DNA of 64,000 bases from Syngnathus acus (lineage: Eukaryota > Chordata > Actinopteri > Syngnathiformes > Syngnathidae), in the NCBI RefSeq assembly GCF_901709675.1, contig NC_051090.1, positions 1,299,342 to 1,363,341 of the forward strand, written 5' to 3'. The notes under the pieces are model-generated. The model was not told the DNA's origin, did not search any database, and saw only the letters and a program-made list of their open reading frames with translations. Below, one piece after another: positions 36,012 to 48,000 of the stretch. Each line of letters begins with the position of its first letter. Position 1 is the stretch's first letter. A program made the position numbers and the translations under genes.

Positions 36012-39000
36012 GGTGCGTTTGGCCAAGCGCTACGCTAGCAACTTGCTCCCTCCCCCAACGCTGTACCTCTTCTAACCCTTTCCAGATTTCTATAACTACC
36101 CTGTCAAGCCACTGGACCCCGCCCGCCCACCTCCTTCTCACAGCTCAGCGTATTGAGATCAGGACTGGACACCTGAGACTGGCCAAATAAAAGTCTGTTC
36201 AAACTTGCACAAATGGTTAATAACTGTCCAAATGTCCATTCTTATCACCGAACCCATCGATTGTAAAATAAAATGAACGTTTCTTTTGTCTTATTTGAAA
36301 GAAGATGAAGAAGCAGGAATACAAGAAGAAGAAGAATGAAGCGCAGCAACAGTAGTCATGGCAACTAACTTTGCAAAACAAAAAGAATTTACAAGGAGCA
36401 TTAATTGGCAAAAAATTGCGCCTTCGGCTCCAGCGTGACACGGGATGATTTATGAATGCAGCTCGGGATTTCGTTTTTCATTCAAGTTGAGCGTAAGAAG
36501 CATTTAGAAGGGCGGGAAACGTGTCTTGTCAAACAAACGCTCTCATGGAAGCAAAGTTTTGAGGCTGACTAAACATCTTCTACCAAAGTAGAAAGTCCAT
36601 TGAAGAAAGGGGGGGGCTCCCTCCAGTTATCCCCGGCAGAGAGGGGGAGGCAATGTTCATTGTAATGCAAATGTCACTGCCTTGTCTACTGTTTGTGGCA
36701 GGAAATTTAATTAGCAGTTGTGTAGCCACCATACATACAAACAGGTGGAATGTAAAGAATGCCCGCAGATAGAGAGAGAGAGAAAGGAGAGGCACACTCA
36801 AAAACATTTCATTTGGCAACCCGTTTCAACATGTTGCAGCCTATGCACCAATCAGTGTCAACGTTTCTTTGGCATATGACAAGATGTGTTGCTTTGTATC
36901 CTAGCAACCAAAGCCCACAACCATTTGCAAGAATCACTCCGATCCCGTGGTTCCAGCCAATCTTAAGGGACATTCATGAAATGTCTTTCCCGCGGTCAAA
37001 TTGCCATAAGAACAGGACAATTAATTTCCACTTAATAAGCCCCGCAAGGACATGCTTTTCACTTCATTTGTGGGGAAAAGCCATTAGGCAAAAGTTGATT
37101 CCAGACAGCAAAGCGTGCAAAATTAGACAGTTTGGACGTCAAATCACAAGGCAGCCTTTTATGATTACAATTGACACTGATGACACCGACCGACTCTATA
37201 TCTGTGAGCTGGAGCGAGCACTTCTCCCTGGGGCTGCGGCGGGCCTCATCAAGATCGGCTAAATACAGCATCAGCAAACACACGCACACACAGATCATGT
37301 GACCAAAGGCTGTGACAGGTCACCTACTGTCCAAGCGACCACTGCAGCTGTCCTCCTGAGAGCTCCACTTGACAACACACACAAGCTTTCACAAAAACGG
37401 GGAGGCCCAAAGGATAATAGGCATTAGGCACATTGTAAACTGTAAACAGGAGTAGTAATGGAAAAAAAAAAAATCCATGTTCATCATAAGCGTCAAGGCG
37501 GCATCCCATTTAACTGAATGATCCCATTGAAGTGCCTTTTCTTTGCCTCTGCAAGCACAAAGTATGCACTTTAACCGCACAGCCAGATGAAAATAACCTG
37601 ATTAAAGCACGGCCATTGAAAAGAATAACATTTTGCGTTCTGCTTTCTTTCCATGACTTGGGTGTATTTGTGTGTCAAGTTGCCATGTAAACATAACACT
37701 GTCACTCTCATTGCTGGCTTTCTTGGCAGACAGCTTTTTGGAAGGATTATTTCACATGTTTTCGGACATCTTCTCATATAGTGCATGGACATTTTTACAT
37801 AGACTACACAGTGGAACCTCAAAAGTCAAACAATGTGGAGTTCAAGCAAAACTTTCGAGGGAAAAACACGTCGCAATAGTCAAGCTAACCATGTCGGTTG
37901 TTATGCAAGATGCCAGCAAACCTTGTGAGACTTGATAAAGTGTAAGGATAACTGGAAGTGGTACGAGTACGGCTACTAAGTAAAATGGGTGATGCAATTA
38001 CACCAATTAAACTAATCAGAAGCTTTATAATTTTTTCTAAACAGTCAATTCATATAATTGTTGCAAGTGACAAAAAAATGATATATTCAGTATTTTTTTA
38101 TTTTTTTTTAGAATTAATGGGCCAAAATACAGCATAACAAAGCATATTGCATAAATAAGCCTTTGAGTACAAGAGCACTGTTGTCATTTGAATTTGTGCT
38201 GAAAGTTTGACTCAAGTGATTATGCAGAGCAGGGCTTAATTAGATACACTTTCATGCTGCAAAGATTCTTCTTGATGCTTCAGTGGTAAGCAGCATTACA
38301 AATGACCGAGCACCTGACAGCTGTCTCTGAAAAGATCCTTCATTAGAATCACTGTCCCCCTGGAGACAAACAGAACAGACTCCCGTGGGGGGGGGTTCAG
38401 GTACGGAAAATGTGGCTGCCAGCTTTCTTATTCCTACACACCTCAAAAGAATATTCTGAAGATAAAAAAAAAAACATTCTATCATATTGTAAATGAAAAA
38501 ACAAAAAAATGACCCTATAATTTAAGGGCCACAAAGGTATACACACAATGTGCGTTGATTCTATGGTTTCGCTTCAAAGCTGCAACATGCTTTATGTGAT
38601 GTGTACGTGCATAAAATGGCTTTTGTGAAAGCTCAGTGAGTTCATTCGCCGTGTGTCTGTATGCATCACATATGGTTCATCTCTGCCCAAATAGATCGCC
38701 GCAATTGTTTTATTTATAGATTTTAATTTGGAGGTGTACTCCGATGTGGCATGCTCCATTTGCATGTGTTGCTGCGCCATGTGCCTTACAGTAGCGGCTG
38801 ATTGAAGGTTTACAATAACCGTCATGTTTGAATATACATTTATTTTGTGATCTTCTGTATTTTGTATGTCAATTTTACATTCAACTAAAAACGGTGTGAA
38901 TGAAAATTAGTTTGAAGCAAGCTCGCATTGACTATTTAGAGAACAATGTGTGCAAGCGTGGAAAAAAAGGCACAATAGTGTTTCATTCATAGGTTTGGGT

Positions 39001-39549
39001 GTGTTTTGATCTGTTTACGTGTGCTTGAAGCATAGTAGAGGGGGAAAACCTATATTCACCTTTGGGGTGGGGTCTGGATCGGATGCCCCGCGATAAACGG
39101 GGGTTCACCTTATACGCTTTAAGTATAAAAGAACCAGCAGCGGAAAGGAACACCATAGCGCCACCTAGCTGAAACATACCAACTCCTTGGACTTGTTTCT
39201 TGTGGATAGCGAATGGGGTGAACGAAATTGATCTTCATTCAGCGTTCAAGGTGGAGATCACTCGCGGAGCAGGAGTTGATCAAAGCTGTCGTCGAACGAA
39301 GCAATTGGAGTGCTTGCTAAGGACATGAGCTGACAACAACAACAAAGTTTGGGACTACTTGAGCCCGAGCCCCGGGGAGACTCTGCTAAGGATAGCCCGG
39401 CTCCGCTGCCACCTGCTTGAGTGCTCGACCGGATAACGGCACTTCACAGTTCAAAGTTATTCGAGCAAGACATGGCTGCCACTGACAAAAGACGTGTACA
39501 CTTCAAACGGCGATGCTATTAGCATCAAGCTAAAGGCGAAGAGAGTTAC

Positions 39550-39960
39550 CTTAGCCCGACCCTTCCTTCGTGCTGCCTGCCGCGCACAAAAGCGAGCGAG
39601 CGAGCGAGCGAGAGCGCCACAACATAGCAACAAGTGGGAAAAGTCATGTTGAAAGCAGCCCAAGTTGGAAACAACAACGACGCGTCATCAGATGTGAACT
39701 AGACATTTTACGAAGTGACAGTCAATGACTGGAAGCGTCGGCTAACTGCAACACGGAAACAGCGTTTCAACTTCGGTTGTGGGGGGATCATTAACGCACG
39801 GTCGCCATGTCATCACGCCATTCTTGAATAAAAGTCACTTTTGAAGAATATAGTCACCTTAGTTTTGCGAAAAGTTGTGCCTGTGTCTTTCTTGTCACTC
39901 TCTCCCACTCGTTCGGTGACCTCCAGATGCTGCTGCTGCTGCGGCGGCGGCGGTGGCTGC
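39550..39960 (-). other. rfx2: Putative alternative noncoding first exons of rfx2
   Basis: Two good minus-strand donors are seen: CTAAG|GTAACT with the exon ending at 39550, and CTAAG|GTGACT with the exon ending at 39858. Both lie in GC-richer sequence with CpGs, including GGC/GCT runs near 39930-39965. Either could join the acceptor just before the ATG exon at 33500. The long stretch 33500-39550 would then be intron 1. Start sites are not identified. Confidence 0.4.
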
Positions 39961-40099
39961 TGTTGCTGAGTGTTGCGCCCGTTGGCAAGAAACTGTCTCC
40001 ACGGCTACAGTCACTATGGCGCGACGGGGTCTCGAGGCAACAGTTGCTACCCTGGAGTGTCGACGTCACGGTCCACTCTGTGCTGGGGGCGGGCCAAGT

Positions 40100-41900
40100 G
40101 ACAAATCCCACCCACGGACCATTAAAGTGTCAACTTGACCCCCACCACCGGGGGGCAGTCTTGACAAGCCAAGTGACGGCTCCTCATTGGCTCCACTTGC
40201 TAGTTAAGGACAGTTCCCTAATGTTTCAGGTTATAACTTTATTTCTGAAATGCAAATCTAGTCTTGATACTTCGAATCATGATTATTACTGCTCAATGTG
40301 CGCTCTATCCTGATATTGTATGTTACGATTGTATGTGTTACTAGTTACTATAATGTTATATCAATTACATCAATGATGTAACTAAGAATGCATGTATTTT
40401 TGATATGTTTGTCTTTCGACAGTACAGCGCCATCTTGTTTGTAAGGGCGAATTGTCTTCTCGCACTTCCGATTTTCGGCACACGGTGGCAGCAGATATCA
40501 AGCTATTTTGATAGCAAGTGACATTCAAATAAAATGACTGTTCTTTTTATTAATAAAGAGGGAAATAAAAGCTATAAAAGTGAAAATCGTTTCACTCAAA
40601 CCCATCACTATTATTTTTTTCAAGATCTTCATTTCTCATCTGTTTAAACACACAAAAACAACACAAGTGTAGAAAACAATACTGCAACATCCCTTGGAAG
40701 GAATCTGATAATACGTAAAAAGAACAGTTCATTGCTATGTTTTCAAGTATTCTTATTTCTTTTCCATCCATCCATCCATTATCCAACCTGCATTTCCCCC
40801 CAGATTATTTTAATGTCGTCTTGAACATGTGACCGTGTGATAAAAGCCAATGACGTCGGAAAATCATCGCGATCGAGAGACGTTTAGATAAAGTAGACAC
40901 ACACACACCCCTGTGAATGCATTCATTCATCGTCAAGTCCATGGTCAAATCGTCAAATACCTCTTAAGTGACGAACAAAAAAAACTCTTCACCTTTCAGG
41001 TAAACTGCTTTCTTTTTGTCCACTGCACGGAATTGTATGTTGATCATTTCATTGCTCTTATACTTTGGAAGGCTTGTCAAGTTAGGCATGCAAAAACAAC
41101 TACACTTGTCTAATAGACTTGAATAGGACTTTAATGTTGCCAATTGATAATATTTTATATTATTGTTATGTTGAGCACTTTGGTTCAAAGGTGGAGGCCA
41201 CAGTTTGGGATAGCCGCATGAGTTACCTCTTTCAAGTGTGATGCAACATGCAGCCCTCCGTTCCTTGATACAGTAAGTTCAAGAAAAAAAAGATGGCTAA
41301 ATCCTGATTGACACTTTTAGTGTGACAAATTGAACATCTTATTATTTTTCATGCGTCCCTTTAAATTGCCATTGCGTAAGCGTACAGTTAATATAATGAC
41401 AAATGTCAAAACATCAACGACACTCCTCTTTATAGTGGATTGTCAACGATGAAAGATTTGGAGCTACAAGTATCTTTACAATCTACAGTATAGCTTGGCA
41501 CTTTTTAAGCAAACTTGTAAATGTAATGTTGGCTTTTAACTAAAAGCTAGTAAACAGGCTTACTCTGTATTTTCCACTTTGAAAGAAATGGCAAACAATC
41601 TGGAGAGGTCAGTCAGTATATGATCCATCCACAATTCCATTCTCACCAAAACAATGATTTTTTGGGGGGGGTCAAAGCAAGAAAATGTCATGTAACAAAA
41701 ATATAAGGACAAATATTTTTTGAAACACTAGAATTATGTAAGTTCCGTTTGGACCAAGCAATGAATTATTTTATAATGAGAAAAAAAGTACAAATGTATG
41801 AATTGAAGCATGGTGTCTTAGCATTTTCACACTCACACCTATGGGTACTTTGGAGTGCCCAGTCGGCCTAATGAATGAACATTTGATGAGCTAATCTTGA
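40100..41900. other. Intergenic region rfx2 / acsbg2
   Basis: Divergent intergenic spacer. It contains a CCAT run near 40766 and a GCGCCATCTTG word near 40430 resembling a YY1 site. Otherwise it is AT-rich sequence with short unsupported reading frames. No gene or RNA is seen. Confidence 0.45.
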
Positions 41901-41916
41901 GTAATACAGTCTATAT

Positions 41917-42236
41917 CAGGGGTCACCAACCTTTTTGAAGTTGGGAGCTACTTCAAGGGCACCGAATAATGCAAAGGGCGACCACTTTGATAATACACTT
42001 CTGAAATAACAAAGTTACACAGTGTACCTTTAATTTGATATTTTTATTAATGATATTCTATGTGAAGACACTGAACATTAATGTTAGTGGGAAGCCTGGC
42101 ATTGCATGCTCTTCACCAGTGTACTGTAAACTATTTTTAGAACTGGCCTATGGCCGACTGATGTGGTCGCTGCGGGCGACTGATGTGGTCGCCGCGGGCG
42201 ACCTGGTGCCCGCGGGCACCGGGTTGGTGACCCCTG
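41917..42236. mobile_element. hAT-type MITE with perfect TIRs and 8-base TSD
   Basis: The 320-base element begins CAGGGGTCACCAACC (41917-41931) and ends with its exact complement, GGTTGGTGACCCCTG (42222-42236). It is flanked by the 8-base duplication GTCTATAT (41909-41916 and 42237-42244). The 8-base duplication and CAGGGG ends are typical of hAT superfamily elements. It has no transposase and is therefore non-autonomous. Near the 3' end a 22-base unit (CTGATGTGGTCG...) is tandemly doubled. Perfect ends and TSD indicate a fairly recent insertion. Confidence 0.95.
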
Positions 42237-42399
42237 GTCTATATGATGTCATTTGATTACCCTTGTTCAGTTTAATATTTGATTCAAGACATCTGAAATT
42301 AGCAGACAATAATGCATTGTGATCGGTGCAGCATAGAGACTGTCCCCAGCGGAGCATCTAGTGACTTCATGTCAATGACTGAGAGTAACCTCAGCCAAT

Positions 42400-43049
42400 G
42401 GCACGTCAGCGGTCGCTGCAGCCTACAGCAGCCCAGCACGTGCACATGCGCAGATTCCATCCGGCCGTCACGTCACGTGATGCTGTGGTGTGCTGTGGTG
42501 GCTGGATGTCTTCTCTCAAAGCAATTGGCTGAGAGTGATCTTGCTATGGAAAGACGTCATCAGATGAGATCAGTAAAACATTGCTTTCTTCTAATCTGCT
42601 TGGTGTGCAGCTACAGTGCATCAACAGTTGGATGGCAGCTACCTGAAAGCAAGGAAATAATGAGATCACCCAAGGCTCATTCAGATCAGCATGTTCACAA
42701 TGGTTATGAGTGTCACCCATGATCATCAGTCCAAGTACATGATTTTTGGTGCAATATGTGAATATGAAATCTGTCATGATTCAATTTGAAGATCAGAAGT
42801 GAGCCAAATATTGCCGGTTATCTGATTTTCGACTTCCAATTTGCCCGACCAATCGCTTCACCTGTTTGTTCTCAGGAAAACAACAACAACCCGTTGAAGG
42901 ATTGGCATGGTAATTAGACCGGTATTGCGGTTGGAAAAGCTCTTGTGTCGTGTCGGTCGGGTCCACTGCACTTTTGAAGAACTCGGTTACCTATTTTCCG
43001 TAGACATTTTCCCGAAATTTGGGATATTGTCTTCAAACAACAACAACAG
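42400..43049 (+). promoter_or_regulatory. acsbg2: Putative acsbg2 promoter and noncoding first exon
   Basis: A CpG-bearing block holds a TCACGTGA E-box (42473-42480) with an adjacent CACGTCA, and a TGCACATGCGCAG word resembling an NRF1 site (about 42440). A consensus donor (CAACAG|GTAAAC) ends a probable noncoding exon at 43049. It would join the acceptor at 45019/45020 upstream of the start codon. The start site is not defined. Confidence 0.4.
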
Positions 43050-45019
43050 GTAAACTGGCATTCATATACCTGATCTTGTTCCTATGATTGCTCATAATTT
43101 GAACGCCAAAACTGTATTAGTGTATGTAGTCTTTGTTTTGCTTTTCACTCGTTTCCGTCTCTGCCAATCAAAAGCATTGTTTCAGCCAAAAAGGAAAAAA
43201 AATGTTTTTCATTCGACCGAGAGGCATCTTATGTTAGTGACCGATTATTTACCGTATGCTACTATTTCATTGAACAGAAATGCATAGAATGTAATGCAAA
43301 ATCAGTAGCAGATTAATCTCATTCATATATTATAACACAAATGAAGATGTTTTTTTATGGTTGTAGAACATGAGAATTCAGAGCTGTGTAAAATAAAAAT
43401 GACCCACAGTAACCTTAGCCAGCATGACTGCAGCTTGTTGTTAGGGGGATGGATTTCATAGTATCGTTGACGCGTCCCTCCGTGCCTGATTTATTTGGCT
43501 CGCATGACCTTTTTTGGAAGCCGAGGCTTGTGGCGTGAGCATTTTCCTCCTATCAGATTGCGGGGGGAGTGCGTAGAAGGAAGCCTGGCTGGCAGGGTGG
43601 GGTTTTTTTTCTGGGGGGAGGGACCAACCAAGCCGGGCTGCTGTTTGAAAATGAATGATCGGCTGCTTGTCTTGTAGTCTAGAAACCCAAGGAGATTTTA
43701 GAATAGAATATTTTACAGTTGAAGGAGCTTTATTGTACAGCAAAATTTCAACCAGGCCGAAAATTGATTTCCAGAAATGCAATGTGAGTATTTGTATTCA
43801 TTGTGCAGTGTTAATTGAATGGATTTCTCATCTCTTTAAGCTTTCATTTGCATGCCTTTTTTTCCTCATTTTGTTTTCGATAGCACAATCATCTTATTTC
43901 CTCTGATGAGAATGTGCGCAGGCAGCCTTGTTGCTGAATACTCACCATCAATGTTTGACTCCATCTTAATATGTGAATAAGGTGATGACTTTGTTGTCTA
44001 GTGCAGCAACCAGGCACTTGTTGTCATTAGGAGGGTATCAAGGGGATGGTGTGTTTCGAGTCGCCATCATCTCTTATGAATGTAGAATAGATGGGAAAAG
44101 GCCGTAGTGTGGTCGCTCATGCACCAAGCGAGGATGCTGAGGGTGTTGTCTCGTCATAAACTGCTGATCTGGGCGCTTGCCGAGAGCCAACAGCTGGTAA
44201 ACGCTGTAAATAAGGTTCATCAATGGAATCGCATTTCTTCTCTCGGTGTTCATTTCTAGGACAACAAAAACAGCCTAGAAGATCTGGTCGAAAATTTGGA
44301 CAGAGAGAGACGTCTCTTGGAAGAGCTGTGGTTTGATCTCGAATCTTTCATATTTGATAGGACGGAATTTTACGGTAATATCAGTGTTGGATCTGAGCGG
44401 AAAACAGCTGGGGTTGGGACCGGCCGGCTCAAGGAGCATTTCGGGTTTAGTACATGTCACTCCACCAACCATTAGGAGGATCGAACAGCTGTGTCGAACC
44501 ATGACTGCTCTAATTTTAAAATCTGCTCTTGATTGCTCCATTGCAGTTGGAATGGTCTCCGTTGAAGAATTTGGGTTTTTTGAAAAGTTCTGCTTTGCGT
44601 AGCATGGGAACAGTATCATAACTCTTGACTCATATCTCATCTAAAATGTCCACAAGGTCATCTGACGGATTGGCTGTGATGTGACTGATGCAGAATTACC
44701 GTGTGATGCTATTGTTGGGTAAGGGGAAAAAAAATATGAGGTAAAGCCACCGCAGCTTTATCCAGAATCAGTGGACCATTATGCAAGGTTTGACACTGGT
44801 GTCAGAGATGTCAGAATAACCTCGGCTGCTTCTGAAACACCCAGGTGCCCGTCTTGCGTGTACTAAAGTCACACGTCGTGCAATTAGAGCAGGGAAGCAA
44901 GGTTGCAACACCGTGTGGCCACAGACCACGTCTACTCTACACCCGCCACATGCATTGAATCATTTGATTGTGAGCAGACAGTCATGTCAACTGAGCTTGA
45001 GTTGGTTTACCTCTTGCAG
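43050..45019 (+). other. acsbg2: Putative acsbg2 intron 1
   Basis: About 2 kb between the probable noncoding exon and the ATG exon. I see no coding exon, RNA gene or repeat with clear ends; reading frames on both strands are short and unsupported. Confidence 0.4.
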
Positions 45020-45042
45020 TGACCGTGTGTGAGCCCGGTGCC

Positions 45043-48000
45043 ATGTCGGAGGTCGGAGTGCTTCAGCAGTCGGACTCTGTTGCCTTGAGCGAGTCTAGCT
45101 GTGATTCAGGGAAAAACGGAGCAGCCCTTGATCATGTTTTGGATACAGCCAAGTACGTACACCACACAACGTAATACAATGAGAAGTTGTTGTCGTTTAA
45201 TGCTGGATGACTGCCAGGAAACAGCATATATGTATGGAGTCTGTTTTTATGCGAGGATCCGGTTTCTGCCTCTGGTCTTGGTGAAGAATGTGGCAGCCCA
45301 GCTCGGGATTTCACCCTTTTGTTTGACGTGTTTTTCCTGTTCCTCAGTGAGTCCTTAGAGGAAGAACCCACGGTGGAGAAAGAAGAAGAGACAGCGGCCC
45401 CCGATGCTGTCACCGGTAAGCCGGAGGTCTCCAATGAACACGCCTCGAACACACAAACAGGTGATACAGGACACACACACAGTGCTAGTGCTGATAAGAA
45501 CACTGTTTACATTTGCTTCCCCCTTATCATTGGAATGTTTGCATGAGCAATATGGCTGCTTCACCATCACAGTAAGAGATGTGTGTGACGGACGGCTTCA
45601 TGTTTGGTGATCTCACCTTGCAATTGCTCTCATTTCCCGGAGGAAGTGACCTCTGCTTCCTGTCCTTAGTCATCCTTTCCAGCATTTGTACTGAAGGGGA
45701 AAGTGAAACGAATTGATTGTTCTCTCTTTTGGATTTGTAGTTATTTTACAAATAATCAAGGATCCAATTGAGCCTGGGACAAAATGGATGGGCATTTGTT
45801 GAGTGGAGCAGGGTTAAACATTAATTTGCTTGTTCCTGCTGTTGCAGCCAACAATGAGCAGCCGTTGGAGGCCATAAATGTGCTAGCAGCAAAATGACAG
45901 CAATATAGTGAGCGAGCATTGCCAGCTTATTCCGTGTTCTTAAGAAGCACGAGATCATGGATTGAGATGTTCCTTTTGCAATGAAGGATATATTTATTGA
46001 TTGATTGATTAAGGAGCTGTTGCCAAGCAATTGCGACCTGTCCTGGTGGTTTTTTCCTTTTAGCAATTCTCACTTCAATGCACCAGAATATTTCGTTCTT
46101 AATAGTTCTCATATATTCTCTATGTCCTCCAGTAAATGGCCAGCGCCCAGGCTCTCTGTCAGTGTCAGCAGCACCGGCACCAGCACCAGCACCGGGGTCC
46201 AACCTGTGGACATGTCAAGCTGATGGCGAAGTGAAGCTCCGCATGGAAGATTCTGGCCTAGCAGCGGAGACCCCTTTGACGGTCCATCAGCTCTTCACAA
46301 CAGCTGTGAAGAATTTTGGCAACTATACCGCTGTGAGCTGGAAAGAAGGCGAGCAGAAGAAGAGCTTGAACTACAAGCAATACTACGAGACCTGTCGCAC
46401 AGCAGCCAAGAGCTTCCTTAAGGTACGTAATTCGAGACACTGACCAATATTGCTGAGTCATTGAGTCGGGCCCTTCTGGGGATGCATGAACAAATCCGTT
46501 TTTTTTTTATGAGGTCTTTCGCTTTCGTCACTGGATTTTGACGCTCAAACTATGAAGGTTTCCTTGGTTATGCTGTGGATGATTCGATGATCTTTTCAGT
46601 CTCCGCCTGATTTGTTTCTTAAAAATAATTCCTTGCTGAATCCAGGCTAGCATTTAGACACATTAGTCTCAAGCACACCGCACATTTATTCAGTCTGGCA
46701 TCTTCATGTCATGTGGTGGTGGTGGTGGACTTGAAAAGGCAAGTCGATGTGGGAACTTAACCCAGCAGTTCAGCCCAAAGGCATCTGACTGAACCGCAAG
46801 CCACACGGTGTGGAAGCGTTACACTTGAATTAGCGTCGCATAAACACGTGATTCGACAGAAATATACGTTTGCTGCTCAAGTGGCATTGGAATCTTCGGC
46901 GTCGAGTTGCACACTTTACACACTGTGACATCAAGCCTCGTTTGCTTCATTGTAGTATTTATGTTGACATCTAAAACATGATGGAAAAAGACAGTTTGTC
47001 TTCCTGCGCTTCGAACAAATCACGCTACACCATCTGCGCCACAACTTTGACCTACTTTTAGCTGGTCTTATGACTAGTTTACGTTCAAGAAATTGTCAAG
47101 TGCGCCCGCCATATAAGAGAATGGCCAAAGTCCCAATGGCACTTAAGATCACCTGGTTTATGAAAGCAGAGGCCAAAATGTCAATCCAGATTGCAATATT
47201 GACTCGATATATTTGTCTCTCTCCATACAGCTTGGGTTGCAGCGTTACCATGGCGTATGTATCCTAGGCTTCAACTCTGTCGAGTGGTTCATCGCTGACA
47301 TCGGAGCCATTTTGGCAGGGTGAGTTGTTTATGCAGATCACAAAAGGGACAACCACCCTTAGTTACTCAATGACATTGGCATCAAGACGCAAAAGAAGCT
47401 TAAGGCTGAAGCCCCGCTTCCTCCAGCTGTGTTATGGTGAAACACGAGGAGTTCCACTCTGTTACCCAAACCCCCGCAGCAAAAGAAGAGCATGGCATTG
47501 ATTGAGAAAGGCCAAATGTGCTGATTACTAACCACCATATGAATTGAAATATCACAGAAGGCTAAACTATTTTATTCAAGCAAACCGTGCTAACGTCACA
47601 CAGGAGGACGTGAGCCAGTGAATTGTCCCACTATGACGCAGATGTGCACGTATTCAAATTCCAAATGTAAATGTGTGTGTGTTGCAGTGGCTTTGCTGTG
47701 GGCATCTACGCAACCAACTCGCCAGAAGCATGCCAGTATGTGGCCGAGAACTGCAAGGCTAATATCCTTGTGGTGGAGAACCACAAGCAGCTGCAGAAGA
47801 TCCTTCAAGTGCAAGACAGTTTGCCACATCTGAAAGCCATTGTCCAGTACAAGGGGAAACTGAAAGAGAAGAAAGCAAACCTGTACAGCGTAAGTGAACA
47901 AAGAGCAACGGCGTGTGTAGAAGCAGCAGTGCATCGAGCGGCATGGTCTTCTTCCCGCAGTGGTCCGAGTTCATGAAACTGGGATGTGACGTTTCTGACG

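Noticed and set aside
39997-40010. GTCTCCACGGCTAC as an X-box near the rfx2 promoter
   Set aside because: Two mismatches in constrained positions of the RFX consensus.
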